NCBI GenBank assembly: GCA_022824395.1
Contig: JAJDZX010000012.1
Span: 1 to 35,898 of the forward strand
Direction: 5' to 3'
Origin: Alphaproteobacteria bacterium
GTDB lineage: Bacteria > Pseudomonadota > Alphaproteobacteria > TMED109
DNA: 35,898 bases
This document shows positions 6,615 to 14,691 of the stretch, piece by piece (the stretch's first letter is position 1; each line of letters begins with the position of its first letter). A program made the position numbers and the translations under genes. The notes under the pieces are model-generated. The model worked only from the letters and a program-made list of their open reading frames with translations. It was not told where the DNA came from and searched no databases.

Positions 6615-7760
6615 TCAGGCGAGCACCGTGCGCTCGACAAACCACCACGCCCCGATCGCCGCGATCAGGACCGACGCCGGGTTCGTGATCACGGTCCGGT
6701 ACCAGTCCTTGTGACGGAACCAGAGACCGGCCACCAGGAAGCAGCCGGCGATCACGGCAAGCTGCCCGAGCTCGACACCGACGTTGAAGGCGACCAGGCC
6801 GGTCACGAATTCCGCGGGCGCCAGCCCGATGTCGGTCAGAACCCCGGCAAAGCCCAGCCCGTGCAGGAGACCGAACCCGAACACGATCCCGGGCCGCCAG
6901 CGCTGCAGGCGGCTCGTGACCGCGTTCTCGATGCCGATGTAGACGATGGACGCGGCGATCAGGGGCTCGACGATCGACGGCGACAGGCTGACGATGCCGA
7001 GCATGGCGAGCGCCAGCGTGATCGAGTGCGCAACCGTAAAGGCCGTCACCTGCCACACGAGGGTCGAGAGCCGCGTGCTGAGGAGGTAGAGCCCGATCAC
7101 GAACAGGATGTGGTCGAGGCCCTTCGGCAGGATGTGCGTGAAGCCGATCACCAGGTAGTCGCGGAAGATCTCGGGGACGTTCCGGCGGATCTGGCCGGCG
7201 ATGGGGATCGCATCGCTGGCAACGCCGTTCTGCAGAAACTCGGTGAAGACCGGGGGATCGCCCGCGTTCGCGCCCGGGACCCGAATCACGGCCGCGCCGA
7301 ATTCCGCATCCCAAGCCCAGGTCAGGCTCGCCGCCCCGGGCGGTAGCGCGCCGCCGAGGACGATCCGGGAGAGGCGCGGGAACCCGGTATCCCCCACCGT
7401 GGGCACCTGCACATCGAGGATTGCCGGCTCCAGCCGCGTGTCGCCGGCGCTCAGCATGACGCCGTCCAGGAACTGCTCGGAAAACCCGTCGAACGCGCGG
7501 CGCAAGCCGTCCGGCGGGAGGCTGCGGAGCCCCGCATACTCGGCGGCGCCGGGCGCTTCGGACGTGTCGCTGTGCTCGGGCCCGATACCGGCCAGCAGGG
7601 CTTCCAGGTTGAGTTCGATCGAGACCTCGTAGCCGCCCGAACGGTCGACAGAGAGATCGGCGACCGCCGGCCTGACTTCGTGCGCCCAGGCGTTCGTCGA
7701 CAGCGGCAGAAGCGCCAGCAAGGCGAGCATCGCGGCCGGATGGAGTACGCCTCGAACCAT
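6615..7760 (-). CDS. HupE/UreJ-family membrane protein
   Basis: This is a 381-residue protein. A signal peptide (MLALLALLPLSTNAWAHE) is followed by a periplasmic beta-rich region of about 170 residues. Then come six or more membrane segments with the signature FTHILPKGLDHILFVIGLYLL, histidines in FTVAHSITLALAMLG, and GFGLLHGLGFAG. This is the second HupE_UreJ type, with a long N-terminal domain. HupE/UreJ proteins are linked to nickel uptake for hydrogenase or urease, but this long form is often found without those enzymes. No hydrogenase or urease genes are seen here, so the substrate is unknown. AGGA lies four bases before the ATG. Confidence 0.8.
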   Translation of the reverse strand: MVRGVLHPAAMLALLALLPLSTNAWAHEVRPAVADLSVDRSGGYEVSIELNLEALLAGIGPEHSDTSEAPGAAEYAGLRSLPPDGLRRAFDGFSEQFLDGVMLSAGDTRLEPAILDVQVPTVGDTGFPRLSRIVLGGALPPGAASLTWAWDAEFGAAVIRVPGANAGDPPVFTEFLQNGVASDAIPIAGQIRRNVPEIFRDYLVIGFTHILPKGLDHILFVIGLYLLSTRLSTLVWQVTAFTVAHSITLALAMLGIVSLSPSIVEPLIAASIVYIGIENAVTSRLQRWRPGIVFGFGLLHGLGFAGVLTDIGLAPAEFVTGLVAFNVGVELGQLAVIAGCFLVAGLWFRHKDWYRTVITNPASVLIAAIGAWWFVERTVLA

Positions 7761-8002
7761 GTCCTGGATGACCTCCAGTCGACGGATACCACCTCACTCT
7801 AGCGTACGTGACGGTGGGAGGGTTCCCCTGTATGGACCTTGAGGCGCCGCCTCTGGTTCAGATGCTGGTCAAGGCGGGGCGCGGGTAGCAGGGGCCAGGG
7901 CGGCGCCGATTGGACGCGGCCGTTCCGGGGGTTCGTTCGGTATCCGGAGGATGGCACACACGCAATCACCCTCCCGCCGACGCAATTCCCAGCGGCTGGC
8001 CA

Positions 8003-8305
8003 CTAGCTGACTTGCCGGATGCTCAGGCGCACACCCAGGGAGTTGATGACACCAAGCAGCGTCGACAGGCGCGGGTCGCCATTCTCGGACAGAGCCTTGT
8101 AGAGCCCCTGGCGGGTGACGTCGGCATCCTTGGCCAGTTCGCTCATCCCGCGAGCCCGGGCGAGCGTGGAGAGCGCCTGCTTGATGTAGGCGGCATCACC
8201 CGTCTCGAAAGCCGCGGCCAGATACTCGGCCTGCGCTTCGGGTGAATCCAGGTACTCGGCTGCATCATGGCGGCTCACCGCAAGGTCAGCTTTGTCGAAG
8301 GCCAT
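8003..8305 (-). CDS. Addiction-module antidote protein (HI1420-like)
   Basis: This is a 100-residue protein beginning MAFDKADLAVSRHDAAEYLD. It has the hallmark layout of the HI1420 antidote family: a short N-terminal helix, a segment EAQAEYLAAAFETGDAAYIKQAL, and an HTH (LARARGMSELAKDADVTRQGLYKALSEN, then GDPRLSTLLGVINSLGVRLS). It should bind the toxin and the module's operator. Its start lies 20 bases inside the end of the toxin gene, so the two are translationally linked. Order is toxin first, as usual for this type. The frame is intact. Confidence 0.85.
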   Translation of the reverse strand: MAFDKADLAVSRHDAAEYLDSPEAQAEYLAAAFETGDAAYIKQALSTLARARGMSELAKDADVTRQGLYKALSENGDPRLSTLLGVINSLGVRLSIRQVS

Positions 8306-8596
8306 TCTGCAGCTCCTTTGCCATGTTCCGGGCGCGCTCCATGTCGCGCTTCTGCGTGTCCTTGTGGCCACCGCACAGGAGGATCAACACGAATTGGCGC
8401 TTCAAGAAATACCGGCGGTAGCCGGGCCCATAGTCGAGACGAAGCTCTCCCAGGCCGGTGTCGGCAAGGTTCTTGACGCCCCCAAGGTGGCCGTGTTCCA
8501 GCCGTTGCGCGCGCGACGCAATCCGCGCCGCGGCGCGGGGTCCGGCAGCTTTCGCAACCACTTGTGGAGCCATGCGGTCTTCCGGACTTCAAGCAT
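8286..8596 (-). pseudogene. HI1419-like (RelE/ParE superfamily) toxin gene, frameshifted
   Basis: From ATG 8594-8596 one frame gives MLEVRKTAWLHKWLRKLPDP, the expected N-terminus of this family. The rest, RAAARIASRAQRLEHGHLGG and VKNLADTGLGELRLDYGPGY, then RRYFLKRQFVLILLCGGHKD ending at 8286, is in another frame. The switch is within about 8523-8555, where a perfect 16-bp palindrome (CCGCGCCGCGGCGCGG, 8523-8538) lies. A 95-residue frame starting at ATG 8571-8573 exists (MAPQVVAKAAGP), but its first 12 residues do not fit the family. A strong promoter places transcription start at 8596, supporting the MLEV start. The gene may be dead, may use frameshifting, or the assembly may have an indel at the palindrome. 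Confidence 0.75.
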
Positions 8597-8602
8597 ATGA
8601 CA

Positions 8603-8631
8603 ACTATAGTTTACATCCCAGTTACTGTCAA
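8603..8631 (-). promoter_or_regulatory. Near-consensus sigma-70 promoter of the toxin-antidote module
   Basis: On the minus strand TTGACA (8626-8631) is followed by a 17-bp spacer and TATAGT (8603-8608). The expected start, seven bases beyond the -10, is 8596, the A of the toxin ATG, so the mRNA would be leaderless. The -10 is inside the palindrome AACTATAGTT (8602-8611), a possible antidote operator. Confidence 0.75.
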
Positions 8632-8639
8632 TACGTATG

Positions 8640-9177
8640 GAGCCGACGCTGCCCGACGGCCGCTTGATCCTGCTTGACAGCAACCGCCGGACGCGTCGCG
8701 AGCGCGCGCCACAGACGGCTCGGCGAACTGCGTTTCCGGCACCTCGGTGAGCCGCGAAGCGGGCTCAATGGGAAAGGGAGGCGCCTTGGTGCGATCGCTC
8801 GACGACCCCACGCCTCCGCCAGCGGGCACCCGCCGACATCGCGAGGCATCTGCAGGGCCTCGTCAGTGCTGGCGCAACAGCCGGCGGCAGCCAGCTTCCG
8901 GGCCCGGCGGAACCGTCCAAGGCGGATACCGGCATGATCCGTCGCGTCCCGGGAGCGCCGGTATTCGCGCTCGTCCGGAGCCGACGGGCTCAAGCCCTCG
9001 GTCTCCATCGGGCAATGGCCCCGGTACCACACCCCGGCCGTCGACGGCACCGCAAGGGGCATTACGCAGACCGCGCGCCACTTGGCGCCTTCGCAGCACC
9101 GAGCTGCTATCCCATACTTCCATCGGGAGGGGATCTGGAACCCGGCAGCCCACTGGGACCGTGCACTTCCAGGCGGG
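8640..9177. other. No supported gene
   Basis: All six frames give Arg/Pro/Gly-rich shadow translations or broken frames. A 25-bp stretch at 9016-9040 matches 5866-5890 at 23 positions, next to the Toprim remnant, so degenerate element DNA is possible. I see no RNA gene. Confidence 0.4.
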
Positions 9178-9804
9178 TTACGCCGTGGGCGGGCAACTCG
9201 CCGCCGACTGCTTCTTTCGGGCCGCACGAGTGAGCAAGGCGTCTGCGATTACGCAAAGCAGCAGGACGACGATGATCGCCACTACGTGATATCCCGAACG
9301 GATGAAGTTCGCTGCAGTCGCCGGCGCCCAGAGAAACGAAGGAATTCCCACGAGAGCCAAGATCAGGAAAACAGGGCCTTGCACTCGTCCAGCCTGTGCC
9401 AACACAGGGTCGCCGAGCCTGCCGATATTCGTGTGTATCACGGCAACGAGGAGCCAGAGTCCCATCAGGAGGGACACCATGGCAACCAATGCGGCGGTGA
9501 GTCCGTCTGCTTCGATTGAAAACAAGCCTGCAATTCCGTCGAGTGTCCCCTTGTCCACTCGAGCGACCTGCAATCCAATCCAGACGACCGCACCAAGCTT
9601 CAGTGTGAAGAGAAGCCGGTACCACTTCAGCTCTTCCTGGATGGCAACCGTAGGATCTTTCTGCTCCGACGGCGTAACTGCGGATGATTTTGGCGATTCG
9701 TTCTTGGCAAATCGTTTCGATCGGGCGGTCTCAGCAGCGTTACCTCTGCGAGGCACCAATCCGCCCCTCAGGGATATTCTGCGCTCGTGTGCAGGACCGG
9801 TCAC
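9178..9804 (-). CDS. Predicted four-helix membrane protein of unknown function
   Basis: Up to 208 residues. An N-terminal hydrophilic region of about 60 residues is followed by four hydrophobic segments: FTLKLGAVVWIGLQVA; LTAALVAMVSLLMGLWLLVA; GPVFLILALVGIPSFLW; and YHVVAIIVVLLLCVIADALL. It ends in a basic tail (RAARKKQS). The reported start is a GTG at 9802-9804 with a weak ribosome site; a GTG in LVPRRGN is also possible, so the N-terminus is uncertain. GC content is lower than in the metabolic genes of the window, in keeping with acquired DNA. I recognise no family, and neighbours are toxin-antitoxin genes. Confidence 0.6.
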   Translation of the reverse strand: MTGPAHERRISLRGGLVPRRGNAAETARSKRFAKNESPKSSAVTPSEQKDPTVAIQEELKWYRLLFTLKLGAVVWIGLQVARVDKGTLDGIAGLFSIEADGLTAALVAMVSLLMGLWLLVAVIHTNIGRLGDPVLAQAGRVQGPVFLILALVGIPSFLWAPATAANFIRSGYHVVAIIVVLLLCVIADALLTRAARKKQSAASCPPTA

Positions 9805-9957
9805 GCCCGGCGGCCTGAAAGCACCGCCGGGGTTGGACTGCCGGTTGGTTCCGGAGGCGACCGGCGATCATCGGCCACGGGGTCTGGAGAACGCAGGTGG
9901 CGGGCCAGCTCGATGCGTTCGAAGCCGAATGGTGATCGCGCCACCCGCACGCCCCCG

Positions 9958-10302
9958 CTACGGCGCCCCGTACAGGCAGGCGTCCAGAATGGCGAGAGCC
10001 TCGTTAAGAACAGGTGCGGGCGCCTTTTCGACGAATCGGGCCCTGCGGCTGGCGCAATCGACGGACTTGATCTGCTCCACCATGATGTAACCGGTCAGGG
10101 ACGACGCGTCCGGCACCGGAACATGAAAAGGAATGTCCCTGAACGTACTGGTGATCGGGCACACCATGGCGAGCCCCGTATGGCGGTTGAACAGCGTGTT
10201 GCTGACCACCAGGGCCGGGCGGCGCCCCCGCTGCTCCCGCCCGGCCTGCGGGTCGAACGTCAGGATCACGAAATCCCCCTTCTCCGGAACATAGCGGGCC
10301 AC
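9958..10302 (-). CDS. mazF: MazF/PemK-family endoribonuclease toxin
   Basis: This is a 114-residue protein starting at GTG 10300-10302, directly after the TAG of the antitoxin gene with no spacer, so coupled translation is likely. The motif set is typical of MazF: an N-terminal strand ending in GDFVILTFDPQAGREQRG, then RRPALVVSNTLFNRHTGLAM, PITST, and a late MVEQIKSVDCASR. The RRPALVVS segment and the PITST strand form the active-site region in known members. It should cleave mRNA at specific sites when its partner is lost. It is the only complete toxin among the three modules here. Confidence 0.85.
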   Translation of the reverse strand: MARYVPEKGDFVILTFDPQAGREQRGRRPALVVSNTLFNRHTGLAMVCPITSTFRDIPFHVPVPDASSLTGYIMVEQIKSVDCASRRARFVEKAPAPVLNEALAILDACLYGAP

Positions 10303-10551
10303 CTACCAGAGCTCCTTGCCAGCCGGCGGCCCCCAGTCGAGCTCCTCCGGCCGGTACTCCCCGGGCATTTTCGACACCAGATCCTTCAGGTCGTACCTGC
10401 CCCTGATTCTCGATACGGGTTCGACGATGATCCGTCCGCTCCTGGCCGTCACATCGACCTCGTCGCCCACGTGGATGCCGGCTTCGTCCAATAGCGCCTT
10501 CGCGACCCGCAGCCCCTGGCTGTTGCCCCATTTCTGAACCTTGGTCAGCAT
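10303..10551 (-). CDS. mazE: MazE-type AbrB-fold antitoxin
   Basis: This is an 82-residue protein. The first 50 residues are a swapped-hairpin AbrB/MazE DNA-binding domain: MLTKVQKWGNSQGLRVAKAL, then GDEVDVTARSGRIIVEP. The rest (YDLKDLVSKMPGEYRPEELD, then WGPPAGKELW) is the acidic, flexible tail that wraps the toxin. Antitoxin-first order with the toxin gene immediately downstream is the normal MazEF arrangement. The start is ATG 10549-10551, with a GGAGG nearby. An imperfect palindrome upstream (10565-10590) is a likely autoregulatory site. Confidence 0.85.
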   Translation of the reverse strand: MLTKVQKWGNSQGLRVAKALLDEAGIHVGDEVDVTARSGRIIVEPVSRIRGRYDLKDLVSKMPGEYRPEELDWGPPAGKELW

Positions 10552-10564
10552 CGTCCACCTCCAG

Positions 10565-10590
10565 GCAGGTATATCCCATGTATAGCCTGC
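10565..10590 (-). promoter_or_regulatory. Imperfect palindrome and likely promoter of the mazEF pair
   Basis: GCAGG at 10565 and CCTGC ending at 10590 flank TATA-rich half sites. On the minus strand a TATACA -10 lies about 18 bases from TTGCGT. A MazE-MazF complex would be expected to bind here; this is inference from position and symmetry. Confidence 0.45.
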
Positions 10591-10875
10591 ACCAGAACAC
10601 GAACGCAACGCCGAAGCTGGGTTCGATCCTCCGGGCTCCCATCCGGAACGGACGGGCATCCGCATCGAGTGCTGGTCGCGAGCCCGGCCCCTGCCTGACG
10701 CTCTTGCCCCGAACCCGGCAGGCGGCGGCGGCGGGCCGCTGCCTCTCAGCGCCAACCATGGCCAAGAAATGCTCCAACCCAAGGTTCCGTGCGCCGTGGC
10801 AAGGTCGCACGGAACTTCGGACCAACAGCCACGCGCCTGCTCAGGGGTACCCCCGGTGCAAATCCGGGCAATGAG
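10591..10875. other. Intergenic; hairpin at 10784-10815
   Basis: No gene is supported. GTTCCGTGCG (10784-10793) and CGCACGGAAC (10806-10815) form a perfect 10-bp stem with a 12-nt loop. It lies beyond the end of the peroxidase-like gene and may help end its transcript, though no T-run follows. Confidence 0.45.
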
Positions 10876-11514
10876 CTAGCGGGCGAGTGCGTGATACTCC
10901 GGGTTCGGGAGCATGCCGGTCGCGGCGGCGATCCGGTTCGACATGTTGAAGAAGCCCGCCACCTCGGCCACCTCCAGGATCGTGCGGTCGTCGCACCCGG
11001 CCGCCCGGAGCGCCTCCCGGTCGGGCTCGTCCATGCTCGCCGGATCCGTCGTCAGCTTCGCCGCGAAGTCGAGGATCGCCCGATGCCTGGGCGACAGGTC
11101 GGCGGCCCGGTAGTTGAACGCAATCGCCTCGGCCAGGATGGGATCGCCGGTGACCTCCCGCAGAGCGGCCCCGTGCGCGACCAGGCAGTAGAAGCACCGG
11201 TTGATGCTCGAAACCAGCACCGCGATCATCTCGCGCTCCGCCTTCGACAGGCTGCCGTCGCCCAGCATCAGGCGGTTGTAGCTGTCGGCGAAGGTACGCA
11301 GCCGCTCGGAATCCAGGGCGTTCGCGCTGATCACGTTGGGGATCAGTCCCAGGCGCTCCCGACAGACGGCGATGTATCGCTTCAGGCCGTCGTCGAGCGC
11401 GTCGAACTGCGGTTCGAGCGCCAGTTCCCAGACCTTGTCCGGGTCCCGCATGCCCCGGCTGTCAAGGCTCTCCGGCGGCGCGGTGGTGGCGTGCACCTCA
11501 CGAGCTTCAGTCAC
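10876..11514 (-). CDS. AhpD-like peroxidase-related enzyme
   Basis: This is a 212-residue protein of the carboxymuconolactone decarboxylase/AhpD superfamily, peroxidase-related subgroup. The redox signature is plain: [13 protein letters not shown], a CxxC with the downstream histidine used for proton relay. Other family features are [45 protein letters not shown] and [15 protein letters not shown]. It probably reduces peroxides using a thiol partner; the physiological partner is unknown. It starts with GTG (11512-11514) and overlaps the end of aroC by eight bases, so it is the last gene of a fabI-aroC transcript. The intact CxxC suggests it is active. Confidence 0.8.
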   Translation of the reverse strand: MTEAREVHATTAPPESLDSRGMRDPDKVWELALEPQFDALDDGLKRYIAVCRERLGLIPNVISANALDSERLRTFADSYNRLMLGDGSLSKAEREMIAVLVSSINRCFYCLVAHGAALREVTGDPILAEAIAFNYRAADLSPRHRAILDFAAKLTTDPASMDEPDREALRAAGCDDRTILEVAEVAGFFNMSNRIAAATGMLPNPEYHALAR

Positions 11515-12646
11515 GGGGTTTCCTTCCCTTTTGGTCTGCAGTCAGTGGCGTTCCCGCCCAGGCGGGGTGGCCCGCGCCCACCAGCCCGCGGTGGCGGATC
11601 AGGTGATCGGCGAGGACCAGCGCCAGCATCGCCTCGCCGATTGGCACTGCGCGGATGCCCACGCACGGGTCGTGCCGGCCCTGGGTTGTGATCTCGGCAT
11701 CGTTGCCGTCCCGGTCCACGGTGCGGCGCGGCTGCGGAATCGAGCTCGTCGGCTTGACCGCGAAGCGGACGACGACCGGCTGACCCGACGAGATCCCGCC
11801 GAGTATCCCCCCGGCGTTGTTCGAGAGGAACGTGACCTCGCCGGGGCCGGGGCCCGCGCGCATCTCATCGGCGTGCTCGATCCCCGTCTGCGCGGCCGCC
11901 GCGAACCCGGCCCCGATCTCGACCCCCTTGACCGCGTTGATGCTCATCATCGCGCGGGCAAGATCGGCGTCGAGCCGGTCGTAGACCGGTTCGCCGAGGC
12001 CGGCGGGGACGTTCTCCGCCTGGACCTCGATCACCGCCCCGCAGGACGACCGGTCGCGCCGCACGTCGTCCAGGTAGCCCGCCCAGGCGTCCACGCTCTC
12101 CGGGTCCGGGCAGAAGAAGGGATTGCGTCCCACCGCCTCCCAGTCCCACCGGTCTCGGTCGATCGCCAGGGGGCCCAGCTGCACCAGCGCGCCGCGGACG
12201 GAGGTCGGCGCGATGACCTTCTTCGCGACTGCGCCGGCCGCCACGCGCATCGCCGTCTCTCGCGCGGACGACCGCCCCCCGCCCCGGTGATCGCGGATGC
12301 CGTACTTCTTCCAGTACGTGTAGTCCGCATGCGCCGGGCGGAACACCGTGCGGTGCCGCTCGTAGTCGCTCGAGCGCGCGTCCTGGTTCTGGATCACCAT
12401 CGCGAGCGGCGTGCCGGTGGTGCGGCCCTCGAACACGCCCGACTCGATGCGGACGGTGTCCGGCTCCCGGCGCTGGCTCGTGTGGCGCGAGGTCCCCGGC
12501 CGCCGCCGGTCGAGGTCGCGCTGGATGTCCGCCTCGGCCAGCGGGATGCCCGGCGGCACGCCGTCCAGCACGCAGCCGATCGCCGGCCCGTGGCTTTCGC
12601 CCCACGTCGACAGGCGAAAGGCGGTTCCGAAGGAGTTGCCGGCCAT
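11507..12646 (-). CDS. aroC: Chorismate synthase
   Basis: AroC converts 5-enolpyruvylshikimate-3-phosphate to chorismate, the last shikimate step, using reduced FMN. The 379-residue length is normal. Signatures are [20 protein letters not shown] with the conserved [22 protein letters not shown]; the [20 protein letters not shown] stretch with catalytic and FMN-contact histidines and arginines; and [20 protein letters not shown] near the C-terminus. It lies 20 bp after fabI on the same strand. It ends inside the start of the peroxidase-like gene, indicating a compact operon. The first shikimate enzyme is encoded at 32066-33442. Confidence 0.97.
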   Translation of the reverse strand: MAGNSFGTAFRLSTWGESHGPAIGCVLDGVPPGIPLAEADIQRDLDRRRPGTSRHTSQRREPDTVRIESGVFEGRTTGTPLAMVIQNQDARSSDYERHRTVFRPAHADYTYWKKYGIRDHRGGGRSSARETAMRVAAGAVAKKVIAPTSVRGALVQLGPLAIDRDRWDWEAVGRNPFFCPDPESVDAWAGYLDDVRRDRSSCGAVIEVQAENVPAGLGEPVYDRLDADLARAMMSINAVKGVEIGAGFAAAAQTGIEHADEMRAGPGPGEVTFLSNNAGGILGGISSGQPVVVRFAVKPTSSIPQPRRTVDRDGNDAEITTQGRHDPCVGIRAVPIGEAMLALVLADHLIRHRGLVGAGHPAWAGTPLTADQKGRKPRD

Positions 12647-12666
12647 GCGACCCCCGATTCCGGCGG

Positions 12667-13500
12667 CTAGACGGTCGCGATATCGGGGGCGTCAACCGCC
12701 TTCATGCCGACCACATGGTAGCCGCTGTCGACGTGCACGACCTCGCCGGTCGTGCCCCGGCCGAGGTCGGACAGGAGATACAGGGCGGCCCCGCCGATGT
12801 CGTCTTGGTCCGTGTTCCGTTTCAGCGGCGAGTTGTACTCGTTCCACTTCAGGATGTAGCGGAAGTCGCCGATCCCGGACGCGGCCAGGGTCCTCATCGG
12901 CCCCGCCGAGATCGCGTTGACCCGCACCTGCGCATCGCCGAGGTCGACCGCGAGATAGCGGACGCTCGCCTCGAGCGCGGCCTTGGCGACGCCCATCACG
13001 TTGTAGTGCGGCACCACGCGCTCGGCCCCGATGTAGGTGAGCGTGAGGACGCTGCCGCCGGGGCCGATGTGCCGCGCGGCGGCCCGGGTCGCTTCCGTCA
13101 GCGAGTAGCAGGAGATCTCCAGCGTCCTGAGAAAGTTGGCGCGGGTGGTGTCCACGTACCGGCCCGTGAGCTCGGTCTTGTCCGAGAATGCCACCGCATG
13201 TACCAGAAAATCCAGCCCGCCCAGGCGATCTGCCGCCTGATCCACCGTGGCGTCGAGCGCCCCTTCCTCTCCGACGTCGCACGGCAGGACGATGTCCGAC
13301 CCGGCGCGTTCCGCCAGCGGGCGGACCCGCTTCAGCAGGGCCTCGCCCTGGTAGGTGAACGCGAGGCGCGCCCCGTGCGCGGCGACGGCGCGGGCGACGC
13401 CCCAGGCCAGCGAGCGCTCGTTGGCGACGCCGAGGACCAGCCCGCGGCGCCCGGCCATCAGCGGCCCAGCGGCCGTGGTCACAAGCCCAGTCTCGGGCAT
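12667..13500 (-). CDS. fabI: Enoyl-ACP reductase (NADH), FabI type
   Basis: This enzyme of type II fatty-acid synthesis reduces trans-2-enoyl-ACP, acting in the cytoplasm. The 277-residue SDR has the FabI form of the nucleotide site ([13 protein letters not shown] in place of the usual TGxxxGxG). It also has [34 protein letters not shown], and the divergent catalytic set in [21 protein letters not shown], where Tyr and Lys are spaced Y-x6-[19 protein letters not shown] follows. I chose the ATG at 13498-13500 with GAGGG upstream; an ATG at about 13458 is possible. It heads the fabI-aroC operon and is divergent from mtnA. Confidence 0.95.
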   Translation of the reverse strand: MPETGLVTTAAGPLMAGRRGLVLGVANERSLAWGVARAVAAHGARLAFTYQGEALLKRVRPLAERAGSDIVLPCDVGEEGALDATVDQAADRLGGLDFLVHAVAFSDKTELTGRYVDTTRANFLRTLEISCYSLTEATRAAARHIGPGGSVLTLTYIGAERVVPHYNVMGVAKAALEASVRYLAVDLGDAQVRVNAISAGPMRTLAASGIGDFRYILKWNEYNSPLKRNTDQDDIGGAALYLLSDLGRGTTGEVVHVDSGYHVVGMKAVDAPDIATV

Positions 13501-13581
13501 CGGAAAACCCTCGGTGGGCAAAATTCGCGCCTCCATCCTAATCTGGCCCCCCCTTGCGTCAACGATCGGGATCCCGCCGCA

Positions 13582-14691
13582 ATGCCGGTTGAATCGCCTT
13601 CCCCAAATCGCACCATCTGGCGCTCCCCCGATGCGGCCGCGGTCGAGATCATCGACCAGACCCGCCTGCCGGCGGCGCTGGAGACCTGCCGCCTCACGTC
13701 GCTCGAGGACGCGGCCCACGCCATCCGCACCATGCAGGTGCGCGGTGCCCCGCTGATCGGCGTGACCGCCGCGTACGGGGTCGCGCTGGGCTTGGCCGAG
13801 CGGGCCGACGACGACGCGCTGGCCGCCGTCGTCACCACCCTCGCCGGCACCCGACCGACCGGACGGGACCTCTTCACGGTCCTCGCGAAGATGCAGGCCG
13901 CCCTCGCGGATCTTCCCCCGGCGGAGCGCCCGTCGGCGGCCTGGCCGCTGGCGGACGGCCTGGCGGAGGCATGCGTGCGCACGTGCCGCGCGATCGGCCG
14001 GCACGGCGCGGAACTCATCGAGCGCATCGCCGAGGACAAGAAGGGGGGCCCGGTGAACGTGCTCACCCACTGCAACGCGGGGTGGCTGGCGACCGTCGAA
14101 TGGGGCACCGCGCTCGCCCCCGTCTACGTCGCCGCCGAGCGCGGCTGCGACATCCATGTCTGGGTCGGGGAAACCCGGCCCCGCAACCAGGGTGCGGCCC
14201 TCACGTGCTGGGAACTCGGTTCGGGCGGCATTCCCCACACCCTCACCGTCGACAGCGCGACCGGCTACCTCATGTCGGAAGCCCGGGTGGACCTCGCGAT
14301 CACGGGCGCCGACCGGGTGCTGCGCGACGGCACCGTGTGCAACAAGATCGGCACCTACATGAAGGCGCTCGCCGCTAAGGACAACGATGTGCCGTTCTAC
14401 GTGGCGGTGCCGGAATCGACGGTCGACCGCACGACGACGCCCGGCCCGCGCGCCATCCCGATCGAGGAGCGGGACGCCGGGGAAGTGCTGCGGGCGAGCG
14501 GGCGGAACGCTGCCGGTGCGCATGATTCGATCGCGGTCGCCCCCCTGGCCACCGCCGCCTTCAACCCGGCGTTCGACGTGACCCCGCCCCACCTGGTCCA
14601 CGGCCTCGTGACCGAGGCCGGCGTGGGACCCGCGACCCCGGAGGGCATCGAGGCCCTGTTCGGCCCCGCGCCGGAAGGGCACCCGGCGTGA
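13582..14691 (+). CDS. mtnA: S-methyl-5-thioribose-1-phosphate isomerase
   Basis: MtnA isomerises methylthioribose-1-phosphate to methylthioribulose-1-phosphate in methionine salvage, and can also act on 5-deoxyribose-1-phosphate. This is a 369-residue member of the eIF-2B-like family. It shows RTMQVRGAPLIGVTAAYGVA, the catalytic cysteine in VNVLTHCNAGWLAT, ETRPRNQGAALTCWEL, and the catalytic aspartate in LAITGADRVLRDGTV, followed by NKIGTYMKALAAKDNDVPFY and PESTVD. The next gene starts within its stop codon (GTGA overlap). That pairs it with an aldolase/dehydrogenase rather than with mtnBCD, none of which is seen here. Confidence 0.95.
   Translation: MPVESPSPNRTIWRSPDAAAVEIIDQTRLPAALETCRLTSLEDAAHAIRTMQVRGAPLIGVTAAYGVALGLAERADDDALAAVVTTLAGTRPTGRDLFTVLAKMQAALADLPPAERPSAAWPLADGLAEACVRTCRAIGRHGAELIERIAEDKKGGPVNVLTHCNAGWLATVEWGTALAPVYVAAERGCDIHVWVGETRPRNQGAALTCWELGSGGIPHTLTVDSATGYLMSEARVDLAITGADRVLRDGTVCNKIGTYMKALAAKDNDVPFYVAVPESTVDRTTTPGPRAIPIEERDAGEVLRASGRNAAGAHDSIAVAPLATAAFNPAFDVTPPHLVHGLVTEAGVGPATPEGIEALFGPAPEGHPA

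Noticed and set aside
8640..9177. A gene in the long frames between the toxin module and the membrane protein.
   Set aside because: None of the six translations has a motif, ribosome site or plausible composition over its length.
10845..10875. A tRNA T-arm-like hairpin (CCCGG, loop TGCAAAT, CCGGG).
   Set aside because: The loop lacks the TTC of a T-loop, and no acceptor, anticodon or D-arm can be built around it.
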